From Urophycis tenuis (lineage: Eukaryota > Chordata > Actinopteri > Gadiformes > Phycidae), in NCBI GenBank assembly GCA_036785325.1, contig JAXIVH010000016.1, forward strand, positions 2,698,361 to 2,762,360: 64,000 bases of DNA. The letters are read 5' to 3'. The notes beneath the pieces were generated by a model. That model was given only the letters and a program-made list of their open reading frames with translations. It was not told the DNA's origin and made no database searches. Positions 47,601-64,000 of this stretch are shown in pieces. The first letter of the stretch is position 1. Every line of letters begins with the position of its first letter. The translations under genes and the position numbers were made by a program.

Positions 47601-50600
47601 CCATGGTGGTCAAGTTTGCGTTATATATACACTTTTGTAATACTTTTTTGTGCAAAGGCAGATTAAATCCTTTACTCTTTTCTCTTATCCATCTACATTC
47701 TTCACATGACACTCGTGAATATATCTGCCCATGCTGTAATCTTGGCCAAATATTGCATAATTCTCAAGGAATTGTTTTGCAGATCCAGTCTTTGCCAGTT
47801 GCCATTTGGTTGGTTAAAAAAAAAACAATGTTAAAAATATATTGAGGTTGCTATGTACCACAAAGTTGCTCTCATCACTACTGTCTTCCGACCACTCACT
47901 CCTCTTCACTCACTAGTCCCTACCACCATCTGTGCTTTAGCATCATCCATAACATTTAGAGACTGTATGCCGACGAGCACCAATAATCCTGATTGGCCCT
48001 TTCCTGCGCCCTCTCCTCTCTAGGTTTCTACTCGGTAAGTGGCAGCTCATTGTCGGACTCCTGCTACTCGGTGTCCAGCGAAGCGGCCCTGGGGCTGCCC
48101 GGGCCGCCCCAGGCCAAGCCCCTCAGGCACGGGGAGCAGCCCCCTGTCCCCGGAGACCCCGCTGCCCCCCGCTGGGCGGAGCTCGCAGGGCGCCAGCAGC
48201 CCGTGGAGCAGAGTGTCCCGGAGGACGCGGACGTGACGGGGAGGGGCTCTGTCTCAGGTGAGCCTCTGGTTTGGGCTCCACAGCCTCAGTTTGATTTGAT
48301 GTGTCATCAATCCATCGGGGGCATTACCCTGATTGGATCCACATTGAAGAATACCCTATGTGCTTCAATACTTGTCAAAACAGCAATTAAATCAGGATCA
48401 AGTGAACAAAGGCAAGGCATGCCGGGGTCATCGCTATGGGAACATGTTAAATATGCAACCTTGTGCTGGACAACTGGACATGGGCTACAAAAAGAAAGAC
48501 AATTGAAGGGATTAACATTGTTGCCATACTGATGCACAGCAGTGGTCCTGCGCTTGCTAGAATGCGTTTCTGCTGCAAGTTGACCTTGCTTCGAGGGTGA
48601 CTGTGGAGTGGTATTTTCACGCCTGTACCACTTGATCCATCTCTCTGTGTATGTGTTACATATTCCAAGGTTTGGAAGACACTTTTCTGAATGTCTTCTC
48701 AGTTTACGTGAGCTGTGAGTAGGCCATAATGTAGATGCATTGCATGGCCTTACTCAGCGAAGATCGTAAACTCTTCTTAACCCTTCTGGATTCCGACAGT
48801 AGTGTTTAAACGGATCCAATGATCTTAAAACAGACTTTTGTCGTTTGTTGCAGGTGACTTTGAAACGGCCGGCCTGAGCTTCTTATCCGACCTCTGCACG
48901 TCCCTTAGCGACCCCCAGACGTCTACCCTGGTCTCTCTCCTCAACCCCCTCTCCTCCTCTGCCTCATCTTCCGCCCTGCACCTGAGGGCACAGCTGGACC
49001 CGCACTACTGCACAGACCTGGTGTCGCGCCGGACCAAGGAGGTGTACTCCTACCCCAGTCCGCTGCACGCCGTGGCCCTCCAGAGCCCCCTCTTCACCCC
49101 GCAGGGCCACGAGGCCTCGGCCTCGCCCAGCCCAGAAGGCCCCCCGCTGGAGGAATCTCCAGCCTCTGAGCCCCACCCGGTCTCCCCCACGGCCCAGAGC
49201 CTGATGCCCAGCCCGCCCTCCCTCACCCAGCTGGAGCAGTACATCTCACGGCTGGCCCACCAGTACCGCAGCCGGTCCTCGGCGTCCACCTTGGACCTCA
49301 CTGTGGTTTCCACGCCTGGCCCTCCGCACGGAGCCCTCCGCACTCCCAGCAAGGGCCACGGTTCTACGCAGTCGCTCTCCGCCTTCGACAGCCGCGTGGC
49401 GCCGTCCCCCAAGCCACTGGTGGGCGGCGCCACGCCGTGCAAGTCCCTGCTGGGAAACTCGGCCAAGGTCAGCCTCAGCAGCGTCGGAAAAAAAGCCAGC
49501 CGCAACTCCATCAACCTGGGCAACCTGCCGTCCGCCACCGGAGAAGACCTGAACATCAGTCTGCATCTCAACCTCAACCTCAACCTGGCCCCCGGTGTGA
49601 ATGGCAGCCTGGGGTTGGTGGAAAATACCGGCAAGACCGGCAGCTGTGGCGCTTTGCGGAGCGACCTCTCCGCGGCCTCCTCCACCTCGGCGACCTCGCT
49701 GACCTCTTCATCCACCGCGACCCCAGGGCTCCGGTCGCGGTCCCGCATCTCCACCTGCCCCTCCACGCTGAGCCACCGCAGCTCTCTGGAGGTAGCGCCC
49801 GGTGCCGGAGCCGCTCCCGCGTTCGGATCGCAGAACTTCTGCCGGTCGCTGGACTGGAGCAGTGGCACGCCGCCGGGGGCGTCGGGCCCGGGGATGCATT
49901 GTGGATCGGCCCCCGGGTCCCAGCGCAGCAGCCTCACCCAGGAAATCAGCTCCAGCCCCAAGCTGAGCGAGGACTCGGCGATGGTGGAGGAGATCGTGCG
50001 CCTCTCTGGCCTGTCCCGGGCCGTGGTGGTGGGGCTGATGGAGCAGGGGGTGGAGCTCGACGTGGAGTGCTTCCAGTCCGAGCCGGGGACGAGGCCCAGG
50101 AGCCAGGGCCACCAGCCGGGGAACCCGTACCGCGTGGTGTCCCCGGCTGACCCCTCGCACCCGAGGCCCAAGGTGCGCTGCACATCCGTGGACTCGGAGC
50201 TCAATCCGCAGCGGCCCGTGCAGCTGTCGCTCAGCGTCACCCACTCGCCGCAGTCCCACTCGGGTCTCACCCCTCCGCTCTCGCACTCCCCGCGGTCCCA
50301 GGCCAGCCTCACCCCTCCCCTCTCGCACGCCAACAGCCCCATGCACCCGTACCACTCGGCCCAGGCGCCCGCTCTGCACTACCCCGCCTCGCACTGCAAC
50401 TACCAGCAGGTCCCGCTTCCCTCCGACCTGCCGTCTTCCACTGCCTCCTCGCCGGCATCCCGCCCCCTTCCCAGGGGCCACTCCCCTCCCCGTCCTCTCC
50501 AGCCGTCCCCCTTAGGCTCCACCCCTCTCTCCGTGTTCCGGCGGGACGCCCCGTCCCAGTGCTCTCTGCCCCGCGGCAGTGCCAGCGCCCCAGCCCCCGC

Positions 50601-51492
50601 CATCCGGCCAAGGGGAGGCTCACTCCGGCAGAATGCAGAAGCGGCAGGAGGAGGAGGAGGAGGAGGAGGAGGGAACGGTGGCGGTTGGAGGAGGTCAGAA
50701 GGAGAAGGCCTCTACAGGGGGAAACACGCGTCGCGGGAGCTGATCAGGGCGTCGACGGTCAGCAGCTACGCCCACCGGGAGAACTACAGCTCGGCCTGGG
50801 GGGAGGACGAGCGAGAGGGGGAGGCCAGGCACAGGGAGGCCTCCGCGTCCAAGAGGACATCGGGCAGACTGTGGAGGGGCTGGGATGGGCGCCTCTGGGG
50901 CAAAGAGGCTGATAATGAAAGGGAGGAGATGGACCGAGCCGAGTACGGCTACGGATGGAGCAGGAGCGGCAGCTGGAGGAGAGACTGCCGGCGGCAGGCC
51001 ATGTCGAGCAGCTGCAAGGAGAAGAGGCCCACGGTGGACAGCTCGCCGAGCTCCTCCAGGACCAAGGGCAAAGGCGGCTGGGAGAAGCGCAGCTCCAGCC
51101 TGAGGCTCTCCAGGAGTCTGTTCCGCAGCGAGTCCCAGGGCCTGCTGGTGCCCCGTGCCCGGCGGCAGGAGCCCCCGCGGGCCACGCCCTGGGTCTCCTC
51201 CCTGGACGTGGCGCGGTCCAGGCTGGAGCTGGAGATGGAGGACGGCGTGAGACCTCTGGAGGGGGAGGTGGACAAGCGGCTGTCGTCCACCGCCAGCCTC
51301 TTCAACCTCTCTCGCTCTCAGAGCCTTGAGGGCAGCTGTCAGTCCCTCTCTCCGCCCCTGTCCTCCCCTTCCTTTTCCCCCTCGCCGCCGCCCCGGGCCC
51401 TCCAGCGGTCCCGCTCCCTGAGGGACCTTGGGAAGAGAATGTTTGGCTCCATGAGGTCCTTGAGTCTGAAGAAGAAATCGTCAAAAAAGTGA
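44613..51492 (+). CDS. Dapper (DACT) family protein, dact3/dact4-type, 3' part
   Basis: Exons 44613-44650, 48024-48257 and 48854-51492 (TGA), about 969 residues; the phases agree. Upstream exons are not seen. Dapper proteins bind Dishevelled and modulate Wnt and TGF-beta signalling (family knowledge). Seen: the signature SRPSSGFYS spanning the first two exons, then CTDLVSRRTKEVYSYPS and PLHAVALQSPLF (about 49012-49095), and LEQYISRLAHQYRSRSS, which fits the family's GYISxL motif. The rest is Ser/Pro-rich with a poly-Gly tract at about 50647-50690 and a basic C-terminus ending SLSLKKKSSKK. The usual Dapper C-terminal PDZ-binding MTTV is absent. Linkage to ehd1 parallels human DACT3 next to EHD2 on 19q13, so this may be dact4, the paralogue reported as lost in mammals. 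That is inference; the family call is firmer than the paralogue call. Confidence 0.65.
44674..47410 (+). repeat. 35-bp minisatellite, about 78 copies, with a 1116-bp higher-order duplication
   Basis: The unit is 35 bp (CTGTGTGTTTATGTGTTAAC followed by TCTCTGGTCCATTCA), with variants CAG/CTG, TTT/TGT, GG/AG and CC/CT. The pattern of variants from about 45113 to 46068 recurs unchanged from about 46229 to 47184, an offset of 1116 bases (32 units less 4 bases). It lies in the 3.4 kb intron of the Dapper gene. There are no unique spacers, so it is not a CRISPR. Confidence 0.98.
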
Positions 51493-51876
51493 AGGGGCGG
51501 CGGGGGGGGGGGGGGCATCTTCTCGTCCTCTATTACAACAAAAAAAATGGTCTAGTCAGTATTCTGTTAGGAACTCCATGTAATAAACACACACTTTTAA
51601 TCACACGAATGATGTTGGATGTACACGCCACACTTCTGCATACTGTTCTGTATTTCCGTGATTCAGTGATAATGGCTTTTGTGTGGATGTGAAGTTATTT
51701 TTGTTTATAGGCAATATTGCCTGAAAAGTACAATCATATTGGCCAGATGTTGACCAAAATCAAGCAAATAATCTTTAACTCGATATTGTGCTCAGGATTT
51801 TGAAACGTATATCCTAAGATTTGAATGGAAGATATGTATCCTAAGATGTATTTGAGAAAGTTAACAGACTATAATG

Positions 51877-51882
51877 AATAAA
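51877..51882 (+). promoter_or_regulatory. Poly(A) signal of the Dapper gene
   Basis: AATAAA 385 bases after the stop codon. The opposing ttc9c signal is at 51972-51977, so the two transcripts end within about 100 bases of each other. Confidence 0.65.
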
Positions 51883-51971
51883 CTTCTAATGAATACAATT
51901 GTGTCCATGTATGGCATCATTTCCAGTATTGTATTTAAAAATGGACAGCGGTTTGACAAGCTAAAAAAGTA

Positions 51972-51977
51972 TTTATT
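51972..51977 (-). promoter_or_regulatory. ttc9c: Poly(A) signal of ttc9c
   Basis: TTTATT on the plus strand reads AATAAA on the minus strand, about 520 bases past the ttc9c stop codon. Confidence 0.6.
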
Positions 51978-52494
51978 GAATCAAACAAAACCAACTGAAA
52001 AAAGCAAATCAACACAATTGAGAAAACAATCACAAAGGCGTTAAGAGTAAGACTCACAATCACAAAGGCTTAAGGGTAAGACTCACAATCACAAAGGCTT
52101 AAGGGTAAGACTCGGCAGTGATCAAGTCATTGCCCATGCGGCTTTCCAGGTGCCAGTAGAACAGTCCAACCTTCCATTAAACACAACGTTTCCTCACTTC
52201 TACCCCATGGGTGTGTGTGTGCGTGCGTTCAGTGGGTTCGCACGTTGCACTCCTCCTGCGGTCATCAAGGTTCAAATCAGCACGCCCTCTGCCACCTCGC
52301 CCATTCGCACACATAGAAGCTCCTCATGCACAGCATCACGGAGACCGAGGGGTGTTCATTGTTTCCCAGCAATGAGAGGCACCTTCAGGAGATCAGCCCC
52401 ATTCAGACACTGTGGACCTCTGGGGTGTCTTGGCTCGTGGTGGGTGGGTGGGGGGGGGGGGGCGTGGGGTCAGGAGGGTTCGGCTGGTGAGGGT

Positions 52495-53871
52495 CTAGCC
52501 GCTGGTGCCACTGGCCTGACTGGACTCTTCATCCTTGGGGCTGGAGGAGAACATGCCCCGGTACATGGCCTTCTCCTTCTGCAACGCCGTCTTCAGCTTC
52601 TCCTCCACCTTCAGCAGGTACTTCTTTACATTGGCATCTGCAACAAAGGCAGACAATGAATACCACGTGTACATTTATATCCGTATCTACTTAAATGCGA
52701 TTTGTGGCTAGCCAGCTAGTTGAACATGACCTCATGACATCATGACATCACCAACTGAGTCAGATGAAAACAAGCATAAAGTAGATGACCATAATCACTA
52801 TTTTTCTATAGTTGACGTCGATTTTGTCAAACCACAAAAAAAAAAAACTAAATGTAGACACAGACCCTTCTTTTGTGAAATATGCATTAAAATGAAGCTC
52901 CACCATAATCCCTTTATGTATGGCTTCACAATGTTGTCTTACCGGTTGGCTGCCCCCTGCAGGCCTGGGTGAGATACTGCTTGGCGGTATGAGGATCACC
53001 CAGCTCCAAGGCTGCAACCCCTGCCCTGTAGAGTGCTTTGGGGTCCCCCGGTCGTCTCTGCAACACACGGAGGCTGTACTCCTCGACACGCCCATAGTCT
53101 ACATTTTGTTTCTGGAGCAAACAGGCTGGGAAAGATTGGACATCAAAGGACAAACCAAAAGGATTAGCTGCTGTTTGGCAGATGAGGGTACAGTATAGTC
53201 TTATGGTTGGGGTGGTTGACCGGGACGAAAGGCTCAAGAGTTTGAGCCCCAATGTTGGCCATTTACAGAGTAGGCATCCTTAATCCTTAAACAAGATGCC
53301 TAGCCCTACTGCCCATAAATGACATGTATCTGTATTAACTTTGTCACTTCGTCACGAAAACCCATTAAATGGATCTGCATCTGAAACTTGTTTGATTCCA
53401 CTGTGGTGGGGAAAGTTGACAGCCTTGCATAACGCCACTTTAATTTATTCATAGCTTAAAAAAAAAAAAAATCATATTTGCTTTGGAATTTAGACTACTT
53501 TAAATTTCGACTAGACTTCAGAAAAACCTCATACCTGCCAGGTTATTGTAGCAGTCCACCTGCGTGTTCCTCAGCAGCTCATCTTGGGCTGGTGACAGCA
53601 CCGGCACTTCTGTTCCAAACCCTTTAATTCCGGCTGTTACCTCGGAATCCAGGCTGCGCAACACCAGCAGGGCACGGTGGTAAGAACCGATGGCGGAGCG
53701 GACCTTCTTCCCCCGATAGAAGCTGTTCCCCTCGGCTTTGAGCCGCACCGCGTCTTGCAGCTGTGCGTCCAGGTGTGCGGGGCTGAGTTTGGCTTTAGGG
53801 AGGAGGCCAGAGAAGCTGGCTGCCGCTGCAGCGGATGAGTCCGGACTCTCCCATCCTCCTGAGGCCTCCAT
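52495..53871 (-). CDS. ttc9c: Tetratricopeptide repeat protein 9C
   Basis: Exons in transcript order (minus strand): 53871-53535, 53125-52943, 52637-52495. They total 663 bases, 220 codons plus stop, with consistent phases. It is a small TPR protein; the TTC9 family is thought to act as co-chaperone-like adaptors, and the exact function of TTC9C is poorly known. Seen: an Ala/Ser-rich N-terminal extension of about 35 residues not present in the human protein; a first TPR (AVRLKAEGNSFYRGKKVRSA); the family hallmark NTQVDCYNNLAACLLQ; a second TPR pair (RVLQRRPGDPKALYRAGVAA); and the C-terminal DANVKKYLLKVEEKL and YRGMF. TTC9C neighbours UBXN1 and GANAB on human 11q12.3, which supports the assignment. 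The 3' exon ends in a Ser/Gly-rich tail. Confidence 0.95.
53200..53420 (+). repeat. Degenerate SINE-like sequence in ttc9c intron 1
   Basis: GGTTGGGGTGGTTGACCGGG and GAGTTTGAGCCCCAATG look like weak A and B boxes, and are followed by CCTTAATCCTTAAACAAGATGCCTAG-type sequence and ATTAAATGGATCTGCATC. The call is tentative. Confidence 0.35.
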
Positions 53872-55918
53872 GACGTCTGTCCCGAGGAGGTAGGAGTAGA
53901 CAGCTGGCGGGACGTCACTGAGGGCTCACTGGTGCCTTTGGGAGAAGACTACACAGTTTACACAGAGAATGACTACAGTTTGCACAAAATGTACACAGCT
54001 GCTTTCATTATTCTCGCTTGACACTATGGACCACTACATCACCATTGAAATCTGTCTGATAAGAGGTATCAGATTATGCCCATTATACAAATCTGACCCT
54101 ATACCATAATTTTAGATGTATTGATACAGATATGAAACTTGTGAAACATAATAGCAGCGCCATTGCTATTGGCGATAGTGACAGAGGCATATACATCTAC
54201 AGCTGACTATGATCTGAACCAGATGTTACATCAACCCTATGGTATTTAATAGGACCTAATGTAGCGTAGCAATAAATAAATAAAAAATCACAATTTACCC
54301 GCAAGCGTGGTAAGTGACTATAAACTTACTGTGCAGGCAACATATGGCTAGCCAACTTTACATTGTTACATCATGAGCCGCTCATTCACACGTTGTTTAT
54401 TCACATTCAACAAAAACTAAAGCAACTAAGTAATAACAATTGGCAATTGAACAAATTGAGTAGGATTAATTCCCACCTTGCAGAGATTAGTGGACTTTTC
54501 GCTTAGTAACCATACTACCGACTACGTTGGACGGAGCTTCCTCGTTTTCTTCTTCGGTGGTTAAATAGGAAACATCTAACTACTTACTGCCATCTGGCGC
54601 CATTGGGCAATATTGCTTTACAAATGCAATGCATTGTATAATATGTGTGCTGTGTGTGCTGTGCTCCAGATGTTCCAATAGTTCAATGTTTAACACCAAA
54701 ACAGTACTTATTGGTGTCTTGGTGTCTGTTGCAATCAAGTAACTATTCTAGTGGCACTAATCACTTGTCAGTTAACATGTTCCTAGTGACTATTCATAGT
54801 GACAATAAAAAATGGCATCATATTCATTCATAAGCATTGGTATGACACACACTGGGAGAACAAGGCTGTTCAATGATTATGCATGTTTGCTTGAAAGTGC
54901 AACAATCATCACAATGTACCCAAGATTGCAATTTCTCTGGGAACATCTCAAGCACTAAATCCTTATTATATATCCAGTGAATTAAGTTTTCTTAGCCTTT
55001 CAGTTAGTTCCACTGTCTAGCTTGTGAAACAGCGGGGTCTCCTTTGCCAGACTGGGGGATCATCCACCTAAATATATTCCTCAGTCTGCAAAGTGATCCT
55101 TGTAAATTTCATGCATTTCATTCATTTAAATCATATGTATTGAATTATAAATATAATCAATATCAAAGTATGATTATGTCTCTTAAGTATCAGTTATTGG
55201 GGTTTTAATGTAATGTTAATGCACATTTGATTTGACTTTTGATAGCACCGCTGTATAGCTACGTGTAAAGATGTGTTGGTTACAACTCTCTTCTTAACAA
55301 ACCAGCTACAAAATACTTTTAGTTCACATTTGGTTTTTGCATGGCATTCTCGTTTAGCACCATAATCAATCATTTATTTTTTGAAGTATCTGTAGGCCTA
55401 ATGTTCATTTTATTGAATGCTTGCTCACTTTCCTTCAAGCCTGGACATGGAATGCCATCCTAATGCTAAAATATGAAGGTACACAGATTACCTCCTCAGA
55501 AAACGAACAGACCCATTAATCAAAATCCAAACCAAACTAATTTGTAGGATATGTATTGGAATTCAGGCAGTCCTATTTCCGAATATTTCTATTGCACGGG
55601 CTGCAAATAATCAATATTGGTGAGTAATTTAAGCCTGTCATTTATGAAATTACACCTTCCAACCATAAAAAAGGAACTAGGCTTGAAATGACTTATACAA
55701 TGACATATAAATACTGTCTTAACTGTCTAACTAATGCTTTTCAACTTTCCAAACTGTATTCAATATGGAGGTTATCTAATCGGACCACTGCTGCAGAACG
55801 CATAACTAGAAAGACGTTTGTATCTAACGGCTGCTTTGTTCTGAGAGGTTAGAGTAAAATATGATCGCAGTAGTATGCGCATGCTCAGTAGCGCTCCACA
55901 CAACTGCAACAAGCAAAG
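53872..55918. other. Intergenic region between the divergent ttc9c and dpf2 genes
   Basis: AT-rich, with no repeat arrays of note and no ORF above about 60 codons. Promoter or 5' UTR elements of ttc9c probably lie between 53872 and about 54560, where GC content rises (GACTACGTTGGACGGAGC). The dpf2 promoter occupies the last few hundred bases. Nothing else is recognised. Confidence 0.65.
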
Positions 55919-62800
<6,882 letters not shown>

Positions 62801-63070
62801 GTGGCCACGCCCCCTTTTCAGTGAGCTATGGGAAATCCTCACTCCCCCCCCCCCCCCCCTTGCTTCAAAGCACCACGGAGTCTTAAACAAGGACCCCCCC
62901 CCCCAACACACACTCACACACACACACGCCCCCTCCTCTCAAGATCTCAAGATCAAAGAGGGGAAAACTTCAGCCCCTCTGCACCCCCATACCCCCCCTA
63001 TATAATACGTACACACATCCTATCTCCACACAGTAGGGATGGATGAAGTGAGCGAGAGGGCGAGAGCACA

Positions 63071-63084
63071 GTTACTATGGTAAC
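63071..63084. promoter_or_regulatory. RFX X-box-like palindrome
   Basis: GTTACTATGGTAAC fits the RFX dimer X-box (GTTnCC-AT-GGnAAC) with one mismatch. It lies 270 bases after the dpf2 stop codon. Confidence 0.45.
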
Positions 63085-63189
63085 CCACGTTTCCATGGAA
63101 GCTCTTTGGACTGAAAAGATTAGCATGGCAGCTAATTACATGACCAACACACGTGCATACACACACACACACACACACACACACATATG

Positions 63190-63226
<37 letters not shown>

Positions 63227-63691
63227 GCATACACACACGCATACACACACACAAGCACACACACACACACACACACACCCCATACTAATACTGTCTGGAC
63301 TGCTAAATCCTTTCTTAAAAAAAAGAAAAAAAAAAGCCAAAATGATATAGTTGCTATTATTGTAATTCACCTTTAATGGATTATGAGAGGTGATCCTGTT
63401 TGTGAAGAGATATTATGACTAGTTGACTTCTGTTGTGGCGTCTGTCTGTGGGGTTGAGAGTCTACCGTATCCACGGCGGCCGGCGCCTGGACCCTGGGGG
63501 GGGGGGGGGGGGTCGAGGGGTCGAGGGGCCGTGGATCACACCGCCGTCGCCACGCGCTTCGACTGGCCCCGGGTCTGGCCGCCCGGCGCAGTGGGCGGGC
63601 CCGCGGCGGCGAGCGGGACGGCGCGGGCCCGCGGCGTTCCCGGGGAGTCGTGTTCACGCTCATGAGACATTGTGTCACCGCCACAGCTCAC

Positions 63692-63757
63692 CGACACGTC
63701 CTCCTTTAGCCTTCGGTTGCCTAGCAATCCGCCCACGTCCGCTTTCTCCTCGGCCAT
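63692..63757 (-). other. Possible first coding exon of an unidentified minus-strand gene
   Basis: On the minus strand an ATG at 63757 begins MAEEKADVGGLLGNRRLK and reaches a strong donor (GTGTCG|GTGAGC) at 63692, inside a CpG-rich block. I do not recognise the peptide and found no downstream exon before dpf2. It could be an alternative or non-coding exon, or a chance ORF in a CpG island. Confidence 0.25.
63716..63729. promoter_or_regulatory. Second RFX X-box-like motif
   Basis: GTTGCCTAGCAATC has the GTTGCC half-site and a GCAA(T) partner half. It lies inside the CpG-rich block and overlaps the possible exon at 63692-63757, which suggests this block may be a promoter. Confidence 0.4.
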
Positions 63758-64000
63758 TTGTGATTCACCGCAGCAAAGAAATAAAATACAAAGACGACGG
63801 ACGACTCCTTAGGTTCAACTTTGAGCAGTTCACTACACTCCTTATTTTTGTGGCCCCCGCCCCCCCCCCCCCCCCCCCCCCTCTGCCCCAACACACACAT
63901 CCATACACACATACACACACAATTTCTGAATATGCTATTGGTGTCATTAACATCTGTGGTTGTGAATTGGCAGTGGTGTGTGTGTGTGTGTGTGTGTGTG

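Larger units (their letters stand above)
51493..52494. other. Convergent 3' UTRs of the Dapper gene and ttc9c
   Basis: The Dapper 3' UTR is to the left and the ttc9c 3' UTR (minus strand) to the right. The right part holds about three copies of a 29-bp repeat (ACAATCACAAAGGCTTAAGG...) at about 52023-52113 and a poly-G run at about 52449-52462. No other gene is seen. Confidence 0.75.
62801..64000. other. dpf2 3' UTR and downstream flank
   Basis: Contains poly-C runs (about 62846-62859, 62893-62904 and 63862-63881), CA arrays at about 63158-63278 and 63891-63921, a GC-rich CpG-dense block at about 63470-63680, and a GT run at the right edge. No clear AATAAA for dpf2 was found before the CA array. 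Two X-box-like motifs and one possible minus-strand exon are listed separately. Confidence 0.65.

Noticed and set aside
49050..50342. Long antisense open frame (430 codons) opposite the Dapper gene
   Set aside because: It is a shadow of the GC-rich, Ser/Pro-rich coding exon on the plus strand; it has no recognisable domain and no splice or start support.
63373..63684. 103-codon minus-strand open frame in the CpG-rich block
   Set aside because: Arg/Pro-rich composition caused by high GC; no start context, no domain and no splice partner.

Overview
The window is vertebrate nuclear DNA, almost certainly from a teleost fish. Its genes are split into many short exons with GT..AG introns. The proteins are close to human GANAB, PRPF39, UBXN1, EHD1, TTC9C and DPF2. 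The non-coding DNA carries several interspersed repeat families that are familiar in fish. Di- and tetranucleotide repeats and poly-C/poly-G tracts are extremely dense, which recalls gadiform (cod-like) genomes; that last point is inference.

Layout. 442-7241 (+): the last 14 exons of ganab (glucosidase II alpha), whose 5' exons lie off the left edge. 7242-14524: intergenic, with interspersed repeats, a widely spaced inverted repeat and a few unexplained open exon-like pieces. 14525-23913 (+): complete prpf39 in 15 coding exons (768 codons). 25700-30149 (-): complete ubxn1 in 9 coding exons (308 codons). 30150-35751: intergenic. 35752-36140 (+): only the first coding exon of an EHD1-type gene. 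36141-44612: no exon found, many microsatellites and a 200-base N gap (41301-41500). 44613-51492 (+): the last three exons of a Dapper (DACT) family gene, with a 2.7 kb intronic minisatellite. 52495-53871 (-): complete ttc9c in 3 exons (220 codons). 55919-62800 (+): complete dpf2 in 12 exons (407 codons). 62801-64000: downstream flank with repeats, two RFX X-box-like motifs and a possible first exon on the minus strand.

The genes do not form an operon or a pathway. They are a conserved-synteny block: GANAB, UBXN1, TTC9C, EHD1 and DPF2 all lie on human 11q12-q13, whereas PRPF39 is on human chromosome 14. Functions are ER glycoprotein trimming (ganab), U1 snRNP-linked splicing (prpf39), p97/ubiquitin adaptor (ubxn1), endosomal membrane remodelling (ehd1), Wnt/Dishevelled modulation (dact) and BAF chromatin remodelling (dpf2). 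Two pairs converge with their poly(A) signals about 90-150 bases apart: prpf39/ubxn1 and dact/ttc9c.

No new defence or enzymatic system was found. The points most worth a second look are: two genes broken on facing sides of the assembly gap; a 35-bp minisatellite with a 1116-bp higher-order duplication; an inverted repeat whose right arm forms the prpf39 promoter; an Ala/Thr-rich insertion inside Prpf39; and orphan exon-like pieces at 8.95-11.1 kb.
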